From: Agromyces sp. CF514 | GTDB taxonomy: Bacteria; Actinomycetota; Actinomycetes; Actinomycetales; Microbacteriaceae | NCBI RefSeq assembly: GCF_900113185.1 | Contig: NZ_FOZD01000001.1 | Location: 1,550,001 to 1,614,000 of the forward strand | DNA length: 64,000 nucleotides | Direction of reading: 5' to 3' | Shown: positions 19,703 to 29,322 of the stretch, piece after piece | Layout: every line of letters begins with the position of its first letter | Numbering within the stretch: the first letter of the stretch is position 1 | Made by a program: the position numbers and the translations under genes | The notes under the pieces: model-generated | The model's database searches: none | Seen by the model: the letters and a program-made list of their open reading frames with translations, nothing else | Told to the model about the DNA's origin: nothing

Positions 19703-19794
19703 TTCTCGTCGTTCGCGACGCTGTTCCAGCTCACGCGCTGCCGATCCGCCATCCGAGTGCGGTCTTCGGCAACCGTTTCCGAAAGGGATCCGGC

Positions 19795-21738
19795 TTGTCC
19801 GCCACCCAGCACCACCCAGACCCCACTCCCATCGACCCCGCTGACGTCGTCGTCGAGCGCAACGCCGTGCGCGCGCTCTGGCGTCTGCGGCCCTTCATCG
19901 GGCGCGCCGCGCCCGCGTTCGTGCTGAGCGCCGTGTTCGCCTCGGCGGGCCAGCTCATCGGCCTCTCGATCCCGCAGGTGCTCGAGTCGATGGTCGACGG
20001 TCCGCTCGCCCACGGCGAGGCCGACGCCGTCGTGCCGTTCGCCCTGCTGATCCTCGGCCTCGGCACGCTCGAGGCCGTGTTCTACGCGCTTCGCCGCTGG
20101 GTCGTCGTCGGACCGGGCACGCGCGTCGAGTCGCGCATGCGCAATGCGCTCTACGCCAAGCTGCAGGACCTGCCCGTGAGCTTCCACGACAAGTGGCCGA
20201 GCGGGCAGCTCCTCTCGCGTGCCGTGAGCGACCTCGGCCTGATCCGCCGCTGGCTCTCGTTCGGACTCGTGTTCACGTTCGTGAACCTGCTCACGATCGT
20301 GGTCGGCACCGGCATCCTCATCTCGATGAACTGGATGCTCGGGCTCGTGTTCTTCGTGTGCGCGACGCCGCTCTGGATCGTCGGCTTCCGGTTCGAGGGC
20401 CGCTACTCCGCGCTGTCGCGCCGCAGCCAGGACCAGGCCGGCGACCTCGCGACCGCGGTCGAGGAGTCGGTGCACGGCATCCGCGTGCTGAAGGCGTTCG
20501 GGCGCGGCAAGCACGCGCTCTCGAGCTTCCGCGTGCAGGCCGAGTCGCTGCGCAGCACCGAGATCGAGAAGGCGCGCCTCGACGCGAACATCTGGGCGTG
20601 GCTGCTGCTCGTGCCCGCCCTGTCGATCGCGCTGTGCCTCGGCCTCGGCATCTGGCTCACGGCGAACGACCAGATGACGGTCGGTGCGCTCGTCGCGTTC
20701 TTCGCGACCGCGACGATGCTCGCGTGGCCGATCGAGTCGATCGGGTTCCTGCTCGCCTTCGCGCTCGACGCACGCACCGCCACCGACCGCTTCTTCGAGG
20801 TCATCGACAGCGAGAACACCGTCGTCGACCCCGAGGCCGCCCGCGTGCTCGACCGCCCGACGGGCGCGCTGAGCTTCACAGACGTGCGCTTCCGCTACCA
20901 GGACTCGCCCGAGCGGTTCGGCGACCTGCTGCAGGGCGTCGACCTCGACATCCGGCCGGGCGAGACCATGGCGCTCGTGGGCCTCACCGGCTGCGGCAAG
21001 ACGACCATGACGGCGCTCACCACGCGCCTCTACGACGTCACCGGCGGTTCCATCATGCTCGACGGCGTCGACGTGCGCGCCTTCACCCGCGAGGAGCTCC
21101 GCCGGCACATCGCCATGGCCTTCGAGGACGCGACGCTCTTCAGCGACTCGGTGCGCGCCAACGTGCTGCTCGGGCGCCCCGAGCTCGACGGCGACGCCGC
21201 CGAGCAGGTGCTGCACGAGGCGCTGCGGGTCGCGCAGGCGGGCTTCGCCTACGACCTGCCAGAGGGCGTCGACACGAAGGTCGGCGAAGAGGGCATGAGC
21301 CTGTCGGGCGGCCAGCGTCAGCGGCTCGCCCTCGCGCGCGCCGTCGCCGCGAAGCCTGCGGTGCTCGTGCTCGACGACCCGCTCTCCGCGCTCGACGTCG
21401 CGACCGAGGCCCGCGTCGAGGCCGAGCTCCGCTCGGTGCTCGCCTCGACCACGGCGCTCGTCGTCGCGCACCGCCCCTCGACGGTCATGATGGCCGACCG
21501 GGTGGCGCTGCTCGAGGACGGCCGCATCACCGCGGTCGGCACGCACTCCGAACTCCTCCGGGAGTCCGAGCACTACCGCTTCGTCATCTCGAGCCTCGAG
21601 GACGAGGCCGTGAACCAGCCGGGATTCGGCGACGTCGCGGCATCCGACGCCGAAGAGGCCGGTCGCGAAGCGGCCGAACGCGAACTCAGGTTGCAGAACA
21701 CCATGACCGGACCGATCAGCACGGGAGGCGCATCATGA
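19795..21738 (+). CDS. ABC exporter half-transporter, subunit with degenerate ATP site
   Basis: A 647-residue fusion of a six-helix exporter domain (about 30-310) and an ATPase domain. It has Walker [10 protein letters not shown], signature LSGGQRQR and H-loop VVAHRPS. Walker B is [12 protein letters not shown], with Asp in place of the catalytic Glu, as in the degenerate site of heterodimeric exporters such as TM287/288, BmrCD and LmrCD. The start is TTG with GAAAGGG 7 bases upstream. It overlaps the partner gene by 4 bases. Likely a multidrug or lipid exporter, substrate unknown. Confidence 0.92.
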   Translation: MSATQHHPDPTPIDPADVVVERNAVRALWRLRPFIGRAAPAFVLSAVFASAGQLIGLSIPQVLESMVDGPLAHGEADAVVPFALLILGLGTLEAVFYALRRWVVVGPGTRVESRMRNALYAKLQDLPVSFHDKWPSGQLLSRAVSDLGLIRRWLSFGLVFTFVNLLTIVVGTGILISMNWMLGLVFFVCATPLWIVGFRFEGRYSALSRRSQDQAGDLATAVEESVHGIRVLKAFGRGKHALSSFRVQAESLRSTEIEKARLDANIWAWLLLVPALSIALCLGLGIWLTANDQMTVGALVAFFATATMLAWPIESIGFLLAFALDARTATDRFFEVIDSENTVVDPEAARVLDRPTGALSFTDVRFRYQDSPERFGDLLQGVDLDIRPGETMALVGLTGCGKTTMTALTTRLYDVTGGSIMLDGVDVRAFTREELRRHIAMAFEDATLFSDSVRANVLLGRPELDGDAAEQVLHEALRVAQAGFAYDLPEGVDTKVGEEGMSLSGGQRQRLALARAVAAKPAVLVLDDPLSALDVATEARVEAELRSVLASTTALVVAHRPSTVMMADRVALLEDGRITAVGTHSELLRESEHYRFVISSLEDEAVNQPGFGDVAASDAEEAGREAAERELRLQNTMTGPISTGGAS

Positions 21739-23540
21739 GCGTGAGCGGCGTCCAGGGCGAAGAACGCCTCGACTACACGCGAGCCGAGTCGCGTGAGATC
21801 CGGCGCCGTTCGATGCGCCTGCTCGGGTCGCTGCTGCGGCCGCAGCGCTCACGACTGTGGCTCACGGCGCTCGCCGTGGTGCTCTCGTCGGCGGCGCAGG
21901 CGGCGGGGCCCGCGATCATCGCATACGGCATCGACAGCGGCATCCCCGCGCTGCTCGAGCAGGACTGGTTCCCGGCCGGGCTCTCGGTGCTCGCGTACCT
22001 CGCGACGGGCGTCGTCGGCGCGTTCCTCATCTCGGTGTACATCCGCCAGTCGGCCAGGGTCAGCCAGGCCGTGCTCATCGACCTGCGCACGCGCGTGTTC
22101 CTGCACACCCAGCGGCTGAGCCTCGAGTTCCACGAGTCGTACACGTCGGGCCGCATCATCTCGCGGCAGACGAGCGACCTCGACGCGATCCGCGAACTCC
22201 TCGACGAGGGGCTCGTGGTGCTCGTGCGCTCCTTCACCTACATGGCGTTCACGGCGCTCGCGCTGGTGCTGCTCGACCCGCTGTCGGGGCTCGTGCTGCT
22301 CGGCGCCCTCATCCCGATGACGCTCGCGACGCGGTGGTTCCAGGTGCGGTCGCAGGCGCTGTTCCGGCGTTCGCGGGTCGCCTCGGCGAGCCTCATCGTG
22401 AAGTTCGTCGAGACCATGACGGGCATCCGCGCGGTGCAGGCGTTCCGCACCGAGCAGCGCAATGCGCGCGAGTTCGGCGACCTCGTCGAGGACTACCGCG
22501 ACGTCAACGCCCGCGTGCTCGGGCTGTTCACGGTGTTCAACCCGGCGCTCGCGTTCATCGGCGCCGTCTCCGTGGCGGCGACGATCGTGCTCGGCGGGTT
22601 CCGGGTGGTCGAGGGCTCGCTCGCCATCGGCGCGCTGCTCGCGGCCGTGCTCTACGTGAAGCGCTTCTTCGACCCGATGGAGGACATCGCGGTGTTCTAC
22701 AACGGCTACCAGTCGGCGTCGAGCGCCCTCGAGAAGATCTCGGGCGTGCTCGAGGAGCGGCCCGGCGTGCCCGATCCGACGCACCCGGTCGACCTGTGGG
22801 AGGCGAAGGGCCACGTGCGGTTCGAGAACGTCGAGTTCGCGTACACGCCCGACCGCGTCATCCTGCCGCGCTTCGACCTCGACCTGCCCGCGGGCCAGAC
22901 GATCGCGCTCGTGGGTTCGACGGGCGCGGGCAAGACGACGCTCGCGAAGCTCATCGCCCGGTTCTACGACCCGAGCGACGGCGTGCTCGAGCTCGACGGC
23001 GTCGACCTGCGGGCGCTGCACCCGAAGGACCTCCGCCGCGCGATCGTCATGGTAACGCAGGAGGCGTACCTCTTCTCGGGTTCGGTCGCCGACAACATCG
23101 CGCTCGGCAAGCCCGACGCGTCGTTCGGCGAGATCGTCGCCGCGGCGAAGGCCGTCGGAGCGCACGAGTTCATCGAGGGCCTGCCCAACGGGTACGACAC
23201 CGACGTGAACAAGCGCGGCGGTCGCGTGAGCGCGGGGCAGCGTCAGCTCATCTCGTTCGCGCGGGCGTTCCTCGCGAACCCGGCCGTGCTGATCCTCGAC
23301 GAGGCCACCAGCTCGCTCGACATCCCGAGCGAGCGGCTGGTGCAGGAGGGACTGCAGTCGCTGCTCGCGGACCGCACGGCGATCATCATCGCGCACCGCC
23401 TCTCGACGGTCGCGATCGCCGACCGCGTGCTCGTCATGGAGCACGGCCGCATCGTCGAGGACGGCTCGCCGGCCGACCTCATCGGCGGCGACGGACGGTT
23501 CGCGGCGCTGCACGCGGCCTGGCGCGACTCGCTCGTCTGA
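21735..23540 (+). CDS. ABC exporter half-transporter, subunit with canonical Walker B
   Basis: 601 residues with an exporter membrane domain (about 30-310) and ATPase domain. Walker A is GSTGAGKTT and Walker B is the canonical [12 protein letters not shown] with catalytic Glu. The signature is altered to VSAGQRQ, so it would complete the degenerate site of the partner, while the partner's intact signature completes this subunit's active site. H-loop is IIAHRLS. The two genes are translationally coupled and must form an asymmetric heterodimer. A long hairpin follows the stop. Confidence 0.93.
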   Translation: MSVSGVQGEERLDYTRAESREIRRRSMRLLGSLLRPQRSRLWLTALAVVLSSAAQAAGPAIIAYGIDSGIPALLEQDWFPAGLSVLAYLATGVVGAFLISVYIRQSARVSQAVLIDLRTRVFLHTQRLSLEFHESYTSGRIISRQTSDLDAIRELLDEGLVVLVRSFTYMAFTALALVLLDPLSGLVLLGALIPMTLATRWFQVRSQALFRRSRVASASLIVKFVETMTGIRAVQAFRTEQRNAREFGDLVEDYRDVNARVLGLFTVFNPALAFIGAVSVAATIVLGGFRVVEGSLAIGALLAAVLYVKRFFDPMEDIAVFYNGYQSASSALEKISGVLEERPGVPDPTHPVDLWEAKGHVRFENVEFAYTPDRVILPRFDLDLPAGQTIALVGSTGAGKTTLAKLIARFYDPSDGVLELDGVDLRALHPKDLRRAIVMVTQEAYLFSGSVADNIALGKPDASFGEIVAAAKAVGAHEFIEGLPNGYDTDVNKRGGRVSAGQRQLISFARAFLANPAVLILDEATSSLDIPSERLVQEGLQSLLADRTAIIIAHRLSTVAIADRVLVMEHGRIVEDGSPADLIGGDGRFAALHAAWRDSLV

Positions 23541-23563
23541 GCCGGCCTGGCGGCACGCGAACC

Positions 23564-23617
23564 GGCCGCCCGCGGCATCCGTCGTCACCATCGGGTGAGC
23601 GGATGCCGCGGGCGGCC
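23564..23617. terminator. Bidirectional terminator between convergent genes
   Basis: Arms at 23564-23581 and 23600-23617 are perfectly complementary over 18 bp around an 18-base loop and contain GCATCC/GGATGC. It lies between the ends of the ABC exporter and the convergent decarboxylase gene. Confidence 0.75.
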
Positions 23618-23634
23618 GTCGTGCGCCCGGTCCC

Positions 23635-25020
23635 TCAGTGCGCGGCGGGCTGCCCGTCGCGCCCGAGCACGTGGATGGGAGTGCGGTCGATGCCGTTGAA
23701 GCCCGTCGCGGTGGCCCAGGTGTAGGCGCCCATCATGGGGCTCACGAGCAGGTCGCCCGCGGCGAGCCTCGGCAACGCCGCTCCGCGGGCGATGACGTCG
23801 ACGCTGTCGCACGTCGGGCCGGCGAGCGTCACGGCCTCGAACGCGCGCTCGCGCAGGCGACGGACCGCCCGTTCGGTCGCCTCGTCGGACGGCGGCCGCT
23901 CCGTGAGCTCGGAGGCGTGGAACAGGAGCGCGTGCACGCCCTCGGCCGGGATGTTGGAGTACGAGCCGTACACGCCGTCGTCGAGATGCGCCCAGCGTCC
24001 GTCGGCCCGCTCGGAGGTGCCGATCACGCGGGTCGCGAGGGTCATCGCGGGCGCCGTCACGAACCGTCCGGGCTCGACGATCACGCGGTATCGAGCGGGG
24101 GCCGCGGCGAGGGCCTCGCGGATGCCGTGGGCGATGACGCCGAGCCCCGGAACCGGCTCGTCGTAGGCGACCGGGAAGCCGCCGCCGATGTCGAGCGTGT
24201 CGAACGCGATGCCGAACCGGCCCTCGAGGTCGCGCATGAGCCTCAGCGTGCGACCGATGGCGTGCTGCCACGGGCGTGCGCTCGTCGTCTGGCTGCCGAC
24301 GTGGAACGTGAATCCGGCGACCTCCCGCCCCGCTCGCAGGCAGTGCTCGACGAGGGCGGGCGCCGCGTCGGGGGCCACGCCGAACTTGGCGGAGAGGTCG
24401 GACGCGGCATCCGCGTTCGGGAACGAGAGGCGCACCAGCACGCGGGCATCCGAGGGCAGCCCCGAGAACTTGTCGACCTCGCCCGCGTCGTCGACGACGA
24501 AGGTTCGCACGCCCCGGAGGTAGGCGCCCGTGAGTTCCGCCGCCGACTTCACGGGGTGCGTGTGCACGCAGCGCGTCAGGTCGACGCCCTCGCGTTCGAG
24601 CAGGTCGAGCTCGCCGCGGGAGGCGACGTCGAAGCCCGCGCCGAAGTCGTCGACGGCCCGGATGAGCGCGCGATGGGGGAGCGCCTTCAGGGCGACGTGG
24701 ATGTGCGCACCCGGCAGCTGCTGCCGGAGCTCGAGCAGCTGCGCGGTGATCGCGTCGGGCTCGAGCAGGAGCAATGGCGTGCCGTGCTCCTCGACGAGGG
24801 CTGCGAGGTCGATGCGCCGGGCGTACTCGGCCAGGCGACGCCGCACGAGCTCGCGGTGCGGCGGCAGCTCGTGCGCCTCGGCGTGCCCGGCGGCCTCGGC
24901 GGCGGCCTCCGCCTCGGCCTCGCGTCGGGCTGTGCGTCGTTCGGCCCTCGTGAGGCGGCGCGCGACCTCGGCGCGCCGGCGGTCGGCGTGCCGGCCGTGC
25001 TCGGTGGTGGTGACGGTCAT
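23635..25020 (-). CDS. Type III PLP-dependent decarboxylase (ornithine/diaminopimelate decarboxylase family)
   Basis: A 461-residue alanine-racemase-fold decarboxylase. The N-terminal 60 residues are an Arg/Ala/Glu-rich helix not seen in typical members. The catalytic core then shows HVALKALPHRALI (PLP Lys), FGAGFDVASRGEL, FTFHVGSQ, DIGGGFPVAY, VEPGRFVTAPA and the second-subunit active-site motif GPTCDSVDV. The CDSxD form favours amino-acid decarboxylases of the ornithine type over diaminopimelate decarboxylase. It overlaps the following membrane-protein gene by 4 bases, suggesting a joint task. Exact substrate unknown. Confidence 0.85.
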   Translation of the reverse strand: MTVTTTEHGRHADRRRAEVARRLTRAERRTARREAEAEAAAEAAGHAEAHELPPHRELVRRRLAEYARRIDLAALVEEHGTPLLLLEPDAITAQLLELRQQLPGAHIHVALKALPHRALIRAVDDFGAGFDVASRGELDLLEREGVDLTRCVHTHPVKSAAELTGAYLRGVRTFVVDDAGEVDKFSGLPSDARVLVRLSFPNADAASDLSAKFGVAPDAAPALVEHCLRAGREVAGFTFHVGSQTTSARPWQHAIGRTLRLMRDLEGRFGIAFDTLDIGGGFPVAYDEPVPGLGVIAHGIREALAAAPARYRVIVEPGRFVTAPAMTLATRVIGTSERADGRWAHLDDGVYGSYSNIPAEGVHALLFHASELTERPPSDEATERAVRRLRERAFEAVTLAGPTCDSVDVIARGAALPRLAAGDLLVSPMMGAYTWATATGFNGIDRTPIHVLGRDGQPAAH

Positions 25021-25631
25021 CGGGAGGCTCCGGGGATCAGGGGCCGGGCGAGCGGCCCGGACGGCGTGGCGGTGCGGGCTGATGCGGTGCGGGAGGGCGC
25101 CGGCCGCGCGGGGGCCGGCAGGATGATGCGGCGACCCGACTCGAACGAGACGATCGCGATGGCGTAGAAGACGGCGTCCGCGACGAGCTTGCCGACGAGC
25201 CAGGCACCGGGATTCGGCCCCCAGAGCGCCCCGGCCATCCAGAGCAGTGCGGGACGCACGAGCAGGGAGTCGACGAGCTCCGCCGGACCGAACTCCACGG
25301 CGATGCTCCGGAGCGCGAGCCAGGCGATGGCGAGCGTCGCCCGACCGCGACCGTGCGCCGCGCGGATCGCTCGCACGCGCCCGGAGCCGGCGTGCCCGCG
25401 CACGGCGCGCACGACCACCGGCGTGTAGTAGCCGACCGTCTCGGCGAGGCTGCCGACGAGCGCCGCGAGGGCGAGCGAACCGGTGGCCTCGTGCGTGGCC
25501 CACGCCCCGGCCAGGGCGGCGACGGTGCCGAGCACCTCCGACGGGAGGTAGCGCAGCAGCCAGGTGCGTGCCCGGGCGCGGGGGATCGAGGTCATGCCGG
25601 CCAGCCTGTTCGACGCCCGCGCGCGCCGCAT
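25017..25631 (-). CDS. Membrane protein of unknown function, coupled to the decarboxylase
   Basis: A 204-residue protein with about four hydrophobic segments (near 28-48, 50-65, 90-108 and 128-160) and a basic, Pro/Ala-rich C-terminal tail. I place the start at the ATG at 25629-25631 because GGAGG lies 5 bases upstream; an internal ATG at 25593-25595 is possible. It is first in a two-gene unit with a PLP decarboxylase and overlaps it by 4 bases. A role in moving the decarboxylase substrate or product is an inference; I recognise no transporter family. Confidence 0.65.
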   Translation of the reverse strand: MRRARASNRLAGMTSIPRARARTWLLRYLPSEVLGTVAALAGAWATHEATGSLALAALVGSLAETVGYYTPVVVRAVRGHAGSGRVRAIRAAHGRGRATLAIAWLALRSIAVEFGPAELVDSLLVRPALLWMAGALWGPNPGAWLVGKLVADAVFYAIAIVSFESGRRIILPAPARPAPSRTASARTATPSGPLARPLIPGASR

Positions 25632-25698
25632 CGGTGCCTCCACGCACTCGTCGTCTGGGGCAGCACTGAGTGCGCCTCGGGGGCGCCGCCGGGGTCGC

Positions 25699-25717
25699 TA
25701 CCCCTAGTTTGGGGGTA
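25699..25717. promoter_or_regulatory. Inverted repeat ahead of the two-component system
   Basis: TACCCC (25699-25704) and GGGGTA (25712-25717) form a dyad with a 7-base centre in the divergent intergenic region, about 80 bases upstream of the response-regulator gene. A TAGGGT -10 candidate follows at 25740-25745. The site could be bound by the encoded NarL-type regulator. Confidence 0.4.
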
Positions 25718-25798
25718 CTGCGGGCGCGTGCGCTGGCGGTAGGGTCGCTCCAGCGGACAAGCCCGCCGCAGTGTGCCTGACGACCGGAGGGTGCCCCC

Positions 25799-26461
25799 AT
25801 GAACGACGCCCGCCCGCTTCGCGTCGCGATCGCCGACGATGCGCTCCTGCTGCGCGAAGGCATCGCGAAGGTGCTCGAAGGCGGCGGCATCGACGTGGTC
25901 GCCTCGGTCGGCACGGGCGACGAGCTCGTCGAGGCGGTGCGCGGCGGTGGCATCGACGCCGCGGTGCTCGACATCCGCATGCCTCCGACGCACCGCGACG
26001 AGGGCGTCCGCGCGCTCGAGACGATCCGCGCGAGCGGTTCGACGATCGGCGTGCTGCTCCTCTCGATGTACGCCACGCCCGAGTACGCGCTGCGCGTGAT
26101 GCAGGCGGGCAGCGGCACGGGCTACCTGCTCAAGGAGCGCGTGTCCGAGCCCGAGACGCTCGTGCGCGCGGTCGAGACGGTCGCGTCCGGCGGTTCGGTC
26201 GTCGACCCCGAGGTCGTCGAGCAGCTCGTCAAGCGCACCCGTGCCGACGACCCGATCTCGCGGCTCACCGAGCGCGAGCGCTCGGTGCTCGAACTCATGG
26301 CGCAGGGATACTCCAACGGCGGCATCGCGCAGACCCTGTTCCTGGGCCTGAAGACCGTCGAGACGCACGTGCGCAGCATCCTGCAGAAGCTCGACCTCGA
26401 GGAGTCGCCAGAGCACCACCGGCGCGTGCTCGCCGTGCTCACCCTCCTCGGCGAACGGTGA
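25799..26461 (+). CDS. Response regulator, NarL/LuxR family
   Basis: 220 residues. The receiver domain (about 8-125) has the acidic pair IADDALLLREG and the phospho-acceptor Asp58 in VLDIRMPP. A LuxR-type HTH at about 153-205 reads LTERERSVLELMAQGYSNGGI then TVETHVRSILQKL. The next gene, a histidine kinase, starts on the last base of this gene's stop codon, so they are a coupled pair. The upstream TACCCC dyad may be an autoregulatory site. Confidence 0.95.
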   Translation: MNDARPLRVAIADDALLLREGIAKVLEGGGIDVVASVGTGDELVEAVRGGGIDAAVLDIRMPPTHRDEGVRALETIRASGSTIGVLLLSMYATPEYALRVMQAGSGTGYLLKERVSEPETLVRAVETVASGGSVVDPEVVEQLVKRTRADDPISRLTERERSVLELMAQGYSNGGIAQTLFLGLKTVETHVRSILQKLDLEESPEHHRRVLAVLTLLGER

Positions 26462-28269
26462 TGGCCCCCGGCCGAAGAGGCCGGATCGTCAGACGCACCG
26501 TCACCATCACGCTGGCGGTGGCGCTCAGCCTCGCGATGGAGGTCGGCGGATTCCTCGCGACGCCTGCCGACCAGCACCCCGAGATCTCCTACACGACGCT
26601 GCACGCGATCGTGCCGCTCGTCTTCGCGGCCTGCGCCGGCGTCGCCTGGCACATCGGCCCGGCGCGCACGCCGGCGCGACTCATGATCGCGTTCGTCGTG
26701 CTCTGGATCCCGCAGTCGATCTACTACGTCATCGGCGGCTGGCAGTGGGTCTGGCCGATCGTGCGCGGCGTCGACCTCGCGTGGGCCGTGATCGCTGGCG
26801 TGCTCGTGCTCGTCTATCCCAAGGGCCGGCTGAGCGGCCGGTTCGACCGCTGGATCGCCGGAATCGCGATCGTGTCGTTCGTCGTGAACCTGCTCGTCGT
26901 GGTGCTGTTCGCGGGGCCCGGCGCGAACCCGTGCGGGTGCGCCCCCAACGGCTACCAGATCGCCGAGGCGCCCCTGCTGTTCGCCGTGACCGACCTCGGC
27001 TACCGCATCATCGGCGTCGGCCTCGCGCTGGTCATCGCCGGTCGCCTGCTCGTGCGCTGGGTCCGCGCGAGCGTTCCGGCCCGCACGGTCGCGTTCCTCA
27101 TGCCCGTCGCGCTCTTCGCGTGGGCGACCACGCTCGCCGCGCAGGCCGTGAGCTACCTCTTCTCGGCCGAGGCGGACATGGTGCTCGCCACGTTCTCGCT
27201 CATCGCGATCGCGTCGATCCCCGTGAGCTTCGACGCGGGCGTCGCGCACACCCGCAACATGCGCGCCCGAGTCGCCGACCTCATGCGCATCACGCGCGAG
27301 GGAGCCGACCGCGGGCTGTGGGCCGAGTCGCTCGCCCGCACGCTGCGCGACGCCTCGGTGCGCGTCTTCTGGTGGGACGAGACCAGGGGCCGGTATGCGG
27401 ATGCCGCGGGCGAGCCGATCGCCGACGAGGACATCGGGTCGCGGGCGGGCCACAGCATCCTCCCCGTGTCCTCGCCCCTCGGAGCGCCCATCGCGCTCAT
27501 CCGGCACGACCGCGTGCTGACCGACAACATGCGCCTCCTCGACGGCGTCTCGAGCGCGCTCAGGCTGTCGGTCGACAACGGCCGCCTGCGTTCGGAGATC
27601 GAGCGAACCCTCGAACAGGTCCGCCAGTCCCGTCAGCGCATCGTCGAGGCGGGCGTCGAGGCGCGGCGGCGCATCGAGCGCGACCTGCACGACGGCGCCC
27701 AGCAGCACCTCGTCTCGCTCGGCATGCAGCTCAGGCTCGCGGCGAACGCCGCGCGCGACGCCGGTCGCGCCGACATCGCCGACGACCTCGAGCGCACCAT
27801 CGTGACGCTCAACCAGGCGCTGCGCGAGCTCCGCGAGCTCGCGCACGGCATCCATCCGAGCCTGCTCAGCTCGGGCGGGCTCGCGCTCGCCGTGCCCGAG
27901 CTCGCGGGTCGCTGCCCGGTGCCGGTCGAGGTCGAGGTGCAGGGCGAGGGGCGTCTGCCCGAGCTCATCGAATCGACCGTGTACTTCGCGATCGCCGAGG
28001 CGCTCGCGAACGTGGCGAAGCACTCGTGGGCGACGCGGGCGTGGGTGCGCGCCGTCGTCGTCGACGGCGACCTCGTGCTCGAGGTGCGCGACAACGGCGT
28101 CGGAGGCGCCTCGGTCGACGGCGGCACCGGGATGCTCGGCATCGTCGACCGCATCGACGCCGTCGACGGCACGCTCTCGGTCGAGAGCCCGCCCGGCGCG
28201 GGCACCACGATCACGGTCAGGATCCCGCTCGGCGAGGCGAAGTGGGGGGCGTCCGCCTGGGGGCTCTGA
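26461..28269 (+). CDS. Sensor histidine kinase, NarL-partner type (HisKA_3)
   Basis: 602 residues with seven or so N-terminal membrane helices (residues about 15-265), a linker that resembles a GAF-like region, then the dimerisation segment RRRIERDLHDGAQQHLVSL with the phospho-acceptor His410. A C-terminal ATPase domain shows EALANVAKHS (N box) and VRDNGVGGA (G1). The membrane domain has few charged loops, pointing to sensing within or at the membrane. The PCGC segment near residue 160 is notable as a possible Cys pair. The signal is unknown. Confidence 0.93.
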   Translation: MAPGRRGRIVRRTVTITLAVALSLAMEVGGFLATPADQHPEISYTTLHAIVPLVFAACAGVAWHIGPARTPARLMIAFVVLWIPQSIYYVIGGWQWVWPIVRGVDLAWAVIAGVLVLVYPKGRLSGRFDRWIAGIAIVSFVVNLLVVVLFAGPGANPCGCAPNGYQIAEAPLLFAVTDLGYRIIGVGLALVIAGRLLVRWVRASVPARTVAFLMPVALFAWATTLAAQAVSYLFSAEADMVLATFSLIAIASIPVSFDAGVAHTRNMRARVADLMRITREGADRGLWAESLARTLRDASVRVFWWDETRGRYADAAGEPIADEDIGSRAGHSILPVSSPLGAPIALIRHDRVLTDNMRLLDGVSSALRLSVDNGRLRSEIERTLEQVRQSRQRIVEAGVEARRRIERDLHDGAQQHLVSLGMQLRLAANAARDAGRADIADDLERTIVTLNQALRELRELAHGIHPSLLSSGGLALAVPELAGRCPVPVEVEVQGEGRLPELIESTVYFAIAEALANVAKHSWATRAWVRAVVVDGDLVLEVRDNGVGGASVDGGTGMLGIVDRIDAVDGTLSVESPPGAGTTITVRIPLGEAKWGASAWGL

Positions 28270-28287
28270 GTCGGGGCCGGTCGAGGC

Positions 28288-28602
28288 TCAGCCGCGCCAG
28301 CGCGCGGTGCGGAGGTCGATGCGGTAGCCGTCGTCGTCGGTGGACGGCAGCAACGGCGTGCCCTCCGCCTCGTAGTGCACCCGCGCCGCGTCGGCATGCC
28401 CGGCCGGAGGGCGACCGCCTGCACGCACGACGCGCCACCAGGCGACATCCGACCCGTACCTGGACATGACCCCGCCGACCGCGCGTGCACCGCGCGACCC
28501 GAGCATCGCGGCGACGTCTCCGTACGTCGCCACCTGGCCAGGTGGGATGTCGGCGACCACGACGAGCACGGCCTCGACGAAGCCGACGGCCTGCTGCGGC
28601 AT
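28288..28602 (-). CDS. Alkyltransferase-like protein (ATL, MGMT family lacking the active Cys)
   Basis: A 104-residue protein with the MGMT DNA-binding domain: IPPGQVATYGDVAAMLG, then GARAVGGVM, then VAWWRVVRAGG. In true O6-alkylguanine transferases this last block is PCHRV. Here Trp replaces the reactive Cys, the defining change of ATL proteins, which flag alkylated bases for nucleotide excision repair instead of repairing them directly. The start at 28600-28602 has GAGGG upstream. Confidence 0.88.
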   Translation of the reverse strand: MPQQAVGFVEAVLVVVADIPPGQVATYGDVAAMLGSRGARAVGGVMSRYGSDVAWWRVVRAGGRPPAGHADAARVHYEAEGTPLLPSTDDDGYRIDLRTARWRG

Positions 28603-28643
28603 CCGCTCGCCCTCGAGGCTCGGAACCGGAATCGTCGTCGGGG

Positions 28644-29096
28644 TCAGAGCTCGAGCGCGCCGATGACGTCGCCGTACGCGGTCTCGCCGACGTCGGCGAA
28701 GCCGATGCGGTGGAAGAACGCCTCGGGGCCGTCTTCGCCGGGCTCCCAGAGCACGGTGATGCGGTCGAAGCCGCGGCGCTTGGCCTCTTCGGCGAGCGAC
28801 TGCGCGAGGAACCGGCCGACGCCCTTGCCCTGCGCGCCTGCGTCGACGTTGATGCGCCAGATGCAGGCGCGGAACTCGTCGTGCGTGTTCTCGGGGTCGA
28901 AGTTGCCGTGGATGAAGCCGACGACGCGCTCGTCGAGCGTGACGACGCGCTGCCACGAGGTGGCCGGGTTCACGACCGTCGCCTCTGCCGAATAGGTGAC
29001 GGGAGCGATGAACTGCTCCTGGCCGGGCTTCAACGAGAGCGTGTTCGCCGCCACGATGTTCGACGCGGACAGTTCTTCCAGTCTCAGCTCAGCCAT
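28644..29096 (-). CDS. GNAT family N-acetyltransferase
   Basis: A 150-residue GNAT acetyltransferase. The acetyl-CoA loop reads [21 protein letters not shown] (residues about 89-108), preceded by [11 protein letters not shown] and followed by ALEL at the end. Family resemblance is to small-molecule (polyamine or aminoglycoside-like) acetyltransferases, but the substrate is not readable. Upstream is TAGCCT, 7 bases, then ATG, with no ribosome site, indicating a leaderless transcript. Confidence 0.88.
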   Translation of the reverse strand: MAELRLEELSASNIVAANTLSLKPGQEQFIAPVTYSAEATVVNPATSWQRVVTLDERVVGFIHGNFDPENTHDEFRACIWRINVDAGAQGKGVGRFLAQSLAEEAKRRGFDRITVLWEPGEDGPEAFFHRIGFADVGETAYGDVIGALEL

Positions 29097-29208
29097 GCTG
29101 CCAAGGCTAACCCGACGAGGCCGTACCGGGAAAGCGCGGAAGTCTCGCCCGCAGCGAACGTGTCGTGAACGGGGGACGACGGCGTCCGACGGGTGCCGAG
29201 CCCCGCCG

Positions 29209-29249
29209 GATGTCTCGATGTCAAGATATCCCGACCGACACGGTAAACT
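29209..29249 (+). promoter_or_regulatory. icd promoter with the operator shared with sucC
   Basis: The 22-bp dyad at 29209-29230 has half-sites TGTCTCGA and TCAAGATA. A TAAACT -10 box lies at 29244-29249; 17 bases before it the -35 region falls inside the dyad, so a bound protein would block RNA polymerase. Reverse-complementing the site upstream of sucC (1523-1544) gives 20 of 22 identical positions. Confidence 0.65.
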
Positions 29250-29322
29250 GCCCGTTGGCGTTCGCGCGCCCTCTCGAGGCTTCCTCGATTCTTCCCGAAC
29301 GACCGCAAGGAGAACACGAACC

